Shown: in pieces, positions 1-5,107 of the stretch
How positions within the stretch are numbered: the stretch's first letter is position 1
Layout of the letters: every line of letters starts with the position of its first letter
Source of the DNA: Erysipelotrichaceae bacterium
Lineage (GTDB): Bacteria; Bacillota_I; Bacilli_A; Erysipelotrichales; Erysipelotrichaceae
Reading direction: 5' to 3'
DNA: 5,107 nucleotides
NCBI GenBank assembly: GCA_003446295.1
Contig: DMBB01000281.1
Coordinates: forward strand, 1 to 5,107
Position numbers and translations under genes: made by a program
Notes under the pieces: generated by a model
What the model was told of the DNA's origin: nothing
Seen by the model: the letters and a program-made list of their open reading frames with translations, nothing else
Databases searched by the model: none

Positions 1-80
1 GGTCATTTTTCTACTGGTCCCCCGTAAGGTCCCCCATCAAATCCCCTATGAAATTTGACTGGCCCCACGAAGTTTGGTTA
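1..80. mobile_element. Possible terminal repeats of an IS21-like insertion sequence (edge only)
   Basis: No gene is visible here. The stretch carries spaced GGTC motifs at 1, 16 and 28 and two related copies of a longer unit, ACTGGTCCCCCGTAAG at 13-28 and ACTGGCCCCACGAAG at 58-72. Several short direct repeats near an end, rather than one long inverted repeat, is the known style of IS21-family termini, and GGTC-rich ends are familiar to me from Firmicute members. The element body would lie left of the window, and the GH1 remnant stops about 20 bases inside this boundary. The family assignment is inference: no transposase is in view, and a low-complexity intergenic stretch is the alternative. 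Confidence 0.3.
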
Positions 81-100
81 CCCGTTTCGCATACTGTTGA

Positions 101-343
101 TCATCCGGCAAAGCTGCCGAGGTATTTCAGACTTTCCTTCGGAATTCTTGTCTGCGTGCTTCTGTCCACCGCGATCAGACCGAATGTCATGCCAAAGCCC
201 TTCTGCCACTCAAAGTTGTCCATCAGGCTCCAGTAACAGTACCCCTTTACCGGAATGCCGTCATCCATGCAGTTCTTTACGCCCTGCAGCCCTCTGCGGA
301 TGAATTCCACTCTTCTGGCATCATCAGACAGTCCGTCTCCTCC
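101..343 (-). pseudogene. C-terminal remnant of a GH1 beta-glycosidase (non-phospho class)
   Basis: About the last 75-80 residues of a glycoside hydrolase family 1 enzyme, normally around 450-480 residues. Recognisable order: DDARRVEFIRRGLQGVKN, then DGIPVKGYCYWSLMDNFEW, then TFGLIAVD, and a C-terminal TRIPKESLKYLG before TGA at 101-103. The NFEW motif (206-217) is the signature of GH1 enzymes that act on unphosphorylated glycosides, unlike the intact neighbour. The acid/base Glu, nearly all of the barrel and the nucleophile segment are missing. The GGDGLSDD stretch near 323-343 may be a worn TENG nucleophile motif. An open frame runs on upstream to 574, but residues encoded beyond about 343 are antisense to the AraC remnant and the terminator and show no GH1 similarity. 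It is therefore a 5'-truncated, inactive fragment. The class call is confident, the exact breakpoint less so. Confidence 0.82.
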
Positions 344-520
344 TTTATCCGTACCGCAAAAATAGAGCGGGCAAAGACACTGCTGAAAACAACTGTGCTT
401 CCCATCCATGAGATCGCTGATATGCTTGCCTTCAATACTCCCAATTACTTTATACAGGTATTCCGTGATATTACCGGCATGTCCCCTGCACAGTATCGTA
501 AGAAGTGGAAAATCGAATGA
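341..520 (+). pseudogene. C-terminal remnant of an AraC-family transcriptional regulator
   Basis: Reading the plus strand in the frame ending at TGA 518-520 gives the second half of an AraC/XylS DNA-binding domain. The order is a linker helix FIRTAKIERAKTLLK (about 344-388), the second helix-turn-helix PIHEIADMLAF (401-433), then NTPNYFIQVFRDITG and the hallmark MSPAQYRKKW (479-508). Roughly 60 of a usual 250-300 residues remain. There is no start codon, first HTH or sensor domain, so it cannot work as a regulator. Upstream of about 341 the frame stays open but is antisense to the GH1 remnant and shows no AraC similarity. It points away from the GH1 remnant, head-to-head, and converges on the intact phospho-glucosidase gene. 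The family call rests on a very characteristic C-terminal pattern. That it once regulated the lost GH1 gene is inference. Confidence 0.85.
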
Positions 521-533
521 CTGCCTCCAAAAG

Positions 534-574
534 AAAGAATCCGAAGAGATCAGATCTCTCAGGATTCTTTTCAC
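534..574. terminator. Bidirectional intrinsic terminator
   Basis: The outer arms AAAGAATCC (534-542) and GGATTCTTT (562-570) pair perfectly. Inside, AGAGATC (545-551) pairs with GATCTCT (553-559), with a two-base internal mismatch between the two stems. Read on the plus strand, the hairpin runs into a T tract (568-571) just after the AraC remnant's stop. Read on the minus strand, it follows the phospho-glucosidase stop at 580 and ends in TTTCTTTT. It therefore fits as a shared terminator between two convergent genes. Confidence 0.8.
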
Positions 575-579
575 TATAC

Positions 580-2091
<1,512 letters not shown>

Positions 2092-2098
2092 TCAGTTT

Positions 2099-3424
2099 TC
2101 AGTCTGCAGCATTCTCTTCTGCATTCTCGCGGAGACTCTTCTCATATACCTTGTTGCTGATGTGAACAAAGGGCATATAGAGAAGAACGATTGCAGCGAA
2201 AGCTACGAACTGAACGACTGCAGCCATAATGCTTCCGCCGGAAGCCAGGAATGCATTGATGAACGGAGGAGTAACCCAGGGTACATCGATATATGTATAC
2301 GGCATGATACCAGCCTTTGTCGCGACATAACCGATAACTGTACCGAGGACAGGTGCGAGGACAAAGGGAATTGCATAAATTGGATTCATGACGATCGGCA
2401 GACCGAAGATGATCGGTTCATTGATCTCAAAGATACCTGCAGGAAGAGCGATCTTTGCAATTGCTCTTTCATCTTCACGCTTGCTGACAAGCAGAATTGC
2501 AACGATCAGTCCCAGTGTGCATCCGAATCCGCCAAGGCCGCCGAAGAGAACATTGAACGGTTTTGTAACGATCTCGGTCGGTGCAAGTCCGGCATTGACC
2601 AGTTCGATATTCTTTGACAGTGCAGCCAGGAACAGAGGTCTTGTGAATGCGCTTGTCATTGCTGTTCCGTGAATGCCCAGGATCCAGAAGACACCGGCAA
2701 ACAGAGCGATTCCGATGAAGCCGAACGGTGTCTGCATCAGGCTGCCGAGAGGTGCCTGCAGAACGTTATAGATCAGGTTGGAAAGTTCGCTGCCTGTCAG
2801 AGAGTTATATGCAAAACGGACTGCTGCAAGAATCAGAATCGTGAGGCATGTAGGAATCAGTGAAGAGAATGCCTTTCCGACATTGGCCGGAACCCCGTCA
2901 GGCATCTTGATCTTGAAAGCTTCCACTTTATTCAGACGGCTGTAAAGCATGATTGTCAGAACAGCAATTACCATTGCATAGAACATTCCCAGCGAACCGG
3001 TGACATCCTGGCTCAGTCCGACCGCGAAGACGCCTTCCTGACCCTGTACCGCAATATTGGTTGAGTTCATGCAGACATAGGCAACCAGACCGAGCAGTCC
3101 GCCGAAATGAGGTTCAACACCGGAACGTTTTGCCATGTTGTATGCCATATTGTGTGCTAGAAGCAGCGCAATCAGGTTCATGCATCCGTAATAAATGCCG
3201 GAGAACATCGGATTGAAATTCACAAGGAATTCAAATCCATGCACTGTAGCAAGACCTGCTTTAGGTGAACAGATCAGGCTTGTAAAGAGCGTTGCAATAG
3301 ATGCGAGAATAATGAATGGGTTCAGAACAACGAATGAATCCATAATGCTCTGAATGATTTTGTTGTCATTGACCTTACCGGCTGTGTTCATAATACCGGT
3401 CATCAATCTGTCAGAAAACTTCAT
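2099..3424 (-). CDS. PTS system EIIC permease, lactose/cellobiose (beta-glucoside) family
   Basis: Integral membrane sugar transporter of 441 residues, the usual size for a stand-alone EIIC of the Lac/chitobiose-cellobiose superfamily. It carries sugar across the membrane for phosphorylation by a partner EIIB. The N-terminus (MKFSDRLMTGIMNTAGKVN) is typical, followed by about ten hydrophobic segments, for example near 32-50, 75-95, 145-160, 190-205, 233-249, 300-314, 348-368 and 400-418. The substrate-site signatures GIHGT (250-254, His252) and FEINEPIIFGLPIVMNP (332-348, Glu336) match the conserved His and Glu of chitobiose-type EIICs. The start has a strong GGGAGGAGA site just upstream (3431-3439). 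No EIIA or EIIB domain is fused or encoded in the window, so these must be supplied in trans or lie elsewhere. The downstream phospho-beta-glucosidase indicates a beta-glucoside such as cellobiose; the precise sugar is inferred. Confidence 0.95.
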   Translation of the reverse strand: MKFSDRLMTGIMNTAGKVNDNKIIQSIMDSFVVLNPFIILASIATLFTSLICSPKAGLATVHGFEFLVNFNPMFSGIYYGCMNLIALLLAHNMAYNMAKRSGVEPHFGGLLGLVAYVCMNSTNIAVQGQEGVFAVGLSQDVTGSLGMFYAMVIAVLTIMLYSRLNKVEAFKIKMPDGVPANVGKAFSSLIPTCLTILILAAVRFAYNSLTGSELSNLIYNVLQAPLGSLMQTPFGFIGIALFAGVFWILGIHGTAMTSAFTRPLFLAALSKNIELVNAGLAPTEIVTKPFNVLFGGLGGFGCTLGLIVAILLVSKREDERAIAKIALPAGIFEINEPIIFGLPIVMNPIYAIPFVLAPVLGTVIGYVATKAGIMPYTYIDVPWVTPPFINAFLASGGSIMAAVVQFVAFAAIVLLYMPFVHISNKVYEKSLRENAEENAAD

Positions 3425-3430
3425 AATACA

Positions 3431-3462
3431 TCTCCTCCCGCTTCACCGTCTGTGCGGTGAAG
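3431..3462 (-). promoter_or_regulatory. Leader hairpin abutting the EIIC ribosome binding site
   Basis: CTTCACCG (3441-3448) and CGGTGAAG (3455-3462) form a perfect 8-bp stem with a 6-nt loop. On the minus-strand transcript it ends one or two bases before the GGGAGGAGA ribosome binding site (3431-3439) of the EIIC gene. It has no following U tract, so it is not a terminator. It could affect translation initiation, protect the 5' end or be a protein-binding site. The structure is seen; any function is inferred. Confidence 0.5.
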
Positions 3463-3482
3463 AACTTACACCCAGAAGATAC

Positions 3483-3526
3483 AAAAAAAATCCGTCAAAA
3501 CCGGTTTTTTCCAGAAATTGACGGAT
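3483..3526 (-). terminator. Intrinsic terminator between the rpiR-type gene and EIIC
   Basis: On the minus strand ATCCGTCAA (3526-3518) pairs with TTGACGGAT (3498-3490). Inside, CTGG (3514-3511) can pair with CCGG (3504-3501) around an A6 loop. A run of eight T follows (3490-3483). This is a textbook rho-independent terminator for transcripts coming from the regulator gene. It lies only about 60 nt before the EIIC start, so it also sits in the leader of any transcript starting at the candidate promoter at 3537-3566. Confidence 0.85.
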
Positions 3527-3536
3527 CGTTTTGCAA

Positions 3537-3566
3537 ATAGTATCAGTGTTTCATAAAATGAATCAA
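3537..3566 (-). promoter_or_regulatory. Candidate promoter with operator-like inverted repeat upstream of EIIC
   Basis: Minus-strand TTGATT (3566-3561) as -35, an 18-nt spacer and TACTAT (3542-3537) as -10. The -10 is preceded by TG plus one base, the extended -10 form. Each hexamer matches 4 of 6 consensus bases. The inverted repeat TTCAT-AAA-ATGAA (3550-3562) fills part of the spacer and could be a repressor site, for example for the RpiR-type protein. The -35 overlaps the regulator's stop codon. Transcription from here would run straight into the terminator at 3526-3483. Predicted from sequence pattern only. Confidence 0.4.
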
Positions 3567-4324
3567 TATGTCATGGAAATACGATAAGAAATATAATTAA
3601 TGAACATATTCATCTGAACATTGGACCATGGATCCTCAGCCGTATCTCCGAGATATATCTTCCGGATTTTTGAAGGAGCACCGTTATCCCTGCCGAATGT
3701 CACCATATATATTTTCGGCGCATCCGCCTTTTCGATAAAGCTCATGTTGATATCCAGACGCTTAAAATAATCTCCGCTCGACGAAAAAATGATCACCAGG
3801 TCATCTTTTCCCGCATTCTTTAATTTCTCACGCTGTTCAACCCAAGACTGCGCACTGTAGCAGAAGATACCGTATACGGCAAGATTGTTTCTCAGCGTAT
3901 AGGCGATATGACTTGCCTGCAGGTGCCCGAATGTATATATGGTCTGATGCTGAAGAATGTCGGAAATCAGATCCTCAACGGCCGGATCAGCCATGATTTC
4001 CGGGAAATGATCCGTTATCTGCTTCAGATGGCTAAGATAAACCTGTTTCTGCTCATCCAGTGACAGAACAGGTTTCTCTTCACAGGACTTACTATGGCTT
4101 GCCCTTATCAGCATCTGCAGATCAATATAGTCGATCAGTCCGAGATCCTTGCAGAATCTGCTGATGGCCGCCTTGGACAGATTGCACCGTCTTGAGATTT
4201 CCGTAAGGGAAACACCCGAAAGCTGATTGTAATTTTCAAGAATAAACTTCGCAATGATGTAATTATTGCTGGTTTCATTTTCATTATCCAGAATACTGAA
4301 TAATGCTATTTTCAGCCAATACAT
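3563..4324 (-). CDS. RpiR/MurR-family transcriptional regulator (HTH plus SIS domain)
   Basis: Cytoplasmic DNA-binding protein of 253 residues, normal for the family. The N-terminal winged-helix part (about 1-77) contains the RpiR-type helix-turn-helix SLTEISRRCNLSKAAISRFC (39-58), followed by KDLGLIDYIDLQML. After a linker, a SIS (sugar isomerase) phosphosugar-binding domain covers about 112-250, with strand and loop patterns YTFGHLQASHIAYTL (130-144) and DLVIIFSSSGDYFKRL (175-190). SIS domains in this family sense sugar phosphates. With a PTS permease and a phospho-beta-glucosidase just downstream, control of those two genes is the natural inference. The ATG is supported by GGAGG (4331-4335) six bases upstream. 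The gene is separated from EIIC by a terminator. It could repress or activate; the sequence does not say. The SIS half is more diverged than the HTH, but no frame damage is seen. Confidence 0.9.
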   Translation of the reverse strand: MYWLKIALFSILDNENETSNNYIIAKFILENYNQLSGVSLTEISRRCNLSKAAISRFCKDLGLIDYIDLQMLIRASHSKSCEEKPVLSLDEQKQVYLSHLKQITDHFPEIMADPAVEDLISDILQHQTIYTFGHLQASHIAYTLRNNLAVYGIFCYSAQSWVEQREKLKNAGKDDLVIIFSSSGDYFKRLDINMSFIEKADAPKIYMVTFGRDNGAPSKIRKIYLGDTAEDPWSNVQMNMFINYISYRISMTY

Positions 4325-4356
4325 ACAGCACCTCCGGAATTCTGACTGACCCCTTT

Positions 4357-4365
4357 ATTGTACAA
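4357..4365 (-). promoter_or_regulatory. Weak candidate -10 / palindrome upstream of the rpiR-type gene
   Basis: Minus-strand TACAAT (4362-4357) matches the -10 consensus at five of six positions and overlaps the perfect palindrome TTGTACAA (4358-4365). It lies 33 bases upstream of the regulator's ATG. No acceptable -35 is found at 16-18 nt, so an activator or read-through from the broken kinase gene (65-nt gap, no terminator) may be needed. Low-confidence call. Confidence 0.25.
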
Positions 4366-4389
4366 CAAATACATAATATGCATCCGTAA

Positions 4390-4965
4390 TCATTGACATA
4401 TCTGAGAACGGTTCCGCTGAAGGTTTGCCGCTCCGATCATTCCGGCTGTGTCACCAAGCTGGGCAACGCTCAGTTCAGGAATGGTTCCGTATACACCGCC
4501 GAAACAGTCTTCCTCCATCATGGTCTTCAGATCGGGGATCATCTGCCTGATATAAGGAGACAATGCCCCTCCCAGCAGGATCAGCTGGGGACGGAACAGA
4601 TTGACGATATTCACGATGCCTGTTCCGAGCATCTCCCGGTACTGTTCCACGACTTCTTCCATATCAATATCATCGAGGCTGCTGAAGATCTCCTGCAGGG
4701 ATACCTCCCTGTTTTTCCGCTGTCTGGCAGCCTTCAGCAATGATGGAACCGAAGCATATGCTTCCAGACACCCTTTTCTGCCGCAGGTACACTGTCTTCC
4801 TGCCTGGCGGACGACCATATGTCCGACTTCACTGCCGCCCATAATGCCGCCTTCGAATACTTCTCCGTTCAGGATAATGCCGACGCCGACTCCGATGCAC
4901 TGATCAAGAGGCACCTTGTTCTCCTCAAACAAAGCCAGTGTTTTTTCCGCTACTTCATCTACGAT
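4390..4965 (-). pseudogene. ROK-family sugar kinase, N-terminally truncated and internally deleted
   Basis: ROK kinases (about 300 residues) phosphorylate glucose or related sugars with ATP. The C-terminal half is clear: the GSEVGH motif (catalytic-type Glu, zinc-ligand His), the zinc motif CTCGRKGCLEAYAS, then GTGIVNIVNLFRPQLILLGG. The longest open frame could start only at a TTG (4930-4932) without a convincing ribosome site. Family-like sequence continues further upstream in frame (IVDEVAEKTLALFEEN, 4918-4965) until TAA at 4966-4968. The N-terminal DxGGT ATP-binding motif is absent. IGVGVG (4879-4896), which in ROK proteins is followed by PG and some 80-100 residues including the catalytic ENDANAA region, runs directly into IILNGEVFEGG, the segment after the second glycine-rich motif. 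I infer an in-frame internal deletion. The product cannot be an active kinase. It is 65 nt upstream of the regulator on the same strand. Confidence 0.85.
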
Positions 4966-5015
4966 TTACGCAGCTGTCTTTTTTTTGGAAGATACATCTG
5001 ATGTTCGTTAAGAAA

Positions 5016-5065
5016 AGTATATCAGAAATCTGCCAAGGAATATGAACAGCGTCATAGTTCAATAT
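5016..5065 (-). promoter_or_regulatory. Candidate extended -10 and inverted repeat upstream of the ROK remnant
   Basis: Minus-strand TATACT (5021-5016) is preceded by TG plus one base, the extended -10 form, with only a poor -35 (CATATT) at 17 nt. Upstream lies an imperfect inverted repeat with arms ATATGAAC (5040-5047) and GTTCAATAT (5057-5065) and a 9-nt centre, which looks like an operator. This may be the surviving control region of the broken kinase gene. The rest of 4969-5107 holds no gene I can support. Confidence 0.3.
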
Positions 5066-5107
5066 GCATCCCGCCAGGGTCAGAATAAGGTAGGCGACAG
5101 ATGCTAA

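Noticed and set aside
534..570. Inverted repeat as a possible insertion-sequence end or CRISPR-like repeat
   Set aside because: It is a single copy between two convergent genes with T tracts on both outer sides, which a bidirectional terminator explains fully.
344..574. Long upstream extension of the GH1 remnant's open frame (minus strand, to an ATG at 574)
   Set aside because: This part is exactly antisense to the AraC remnant and the terminator hairpin and has no GH1-like residues. It is an accidental open frame, not a real N-terminus.
3425..3530. A BglG/LicT-type antiterminator (RAT) element in the EIIC leader
   Set aside because: The expected GGATTGTTACTG-like sequence overlapping the terminator is absent, and no antiterminator protein gene is in the window.
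3519..3535. A catabolite-responsive element near the EIIC promoter (minus-strand TGCAAAACGATCCGTCA)
   Set aside because: The spacing between TG and CG is one base too long and the right half does not match the cre consensus.
5042..5107. A 21-codon plus-strand reading frame ending at the window edge
   Set aside because: There is no ribosome binding site and no recognisable product, and it overlaps the operator-like repeat upstream of the ROK remnant.

Overview
The window looks like a carbohydrate-uptake locus of a low-to-moderate-GC Firmicute. Strong GGAGG-type ribosome binding sites, a Lac-family PTS permease with a phospho-beta-glucosidase, an RpiR-type regulator and intrinsic terminators all fit, and a gut Erysipelotrichia or Clostridia relative is plausible. 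That taxonomic reading is inference. All intact genes are on the minus strand, so the functional order runs right to left.

Layout from right to left. 4969-5107 is a gene-free upstream region with an operator-like inverted repeat and a candidate promoter. 4390-4965 is a broken ROK-family sugar kinase: it lacks its N-terminal nucleotide-binding part, has an in-frame stop, and appears to have lost the middle of the protein between two GVGVG-like segments. 3563-4324 is an intact RpiR/MurR-family regulator. 3425-3562 is a compact regulatory interval with a candidate promoter, an intrinsic terminator and a leader hairpin next to the next ribosome binding site. 2099-3424 is a cellobiose/beta-glucoside PTS EIIC permease. 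580-2052 is an intact GH1 6-phospho-beta-glucosidase, 46 nt downstream of the permease and almost certainly co-transcribed with it.

The left 580 bases are a rearrangement scar. A terminator shared by both strands (534-574) separates the GH1 gene from a plus-strand remnant of an AraC-family regulator (about 341-520). That remnant abuts, with both 5' ends missing, a minus-strand remnant of a second GH1 enzyme (101 to about 343). The first ~80 bases carry repeated GGTC / ACTGGYCCC units that resemble the multiple terminal repeats of an IS21-like insertion sequence.

Working model: a beta-glucoside enters and is phosphorylated through EIIC, with EIIA and EIIB supplied from elsewhere because none is encoded here. 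It is then split by the 6-phospho-beta-glucosidase into glucose-6-phosphate and an aglycone or sugar, and the RpiR protein probably senses a phosphosugar. The dead genes (AraC regulator, a GH1 of the free-sugar NFEW class, ROK kinase) would fit a decayed non-PTS route (hydrolyse, then phosphorylate glucose) beside the retained PTS route. I see no clearly novel system; the most interesting signals are the decay junctions and the terminator in the permease leader.
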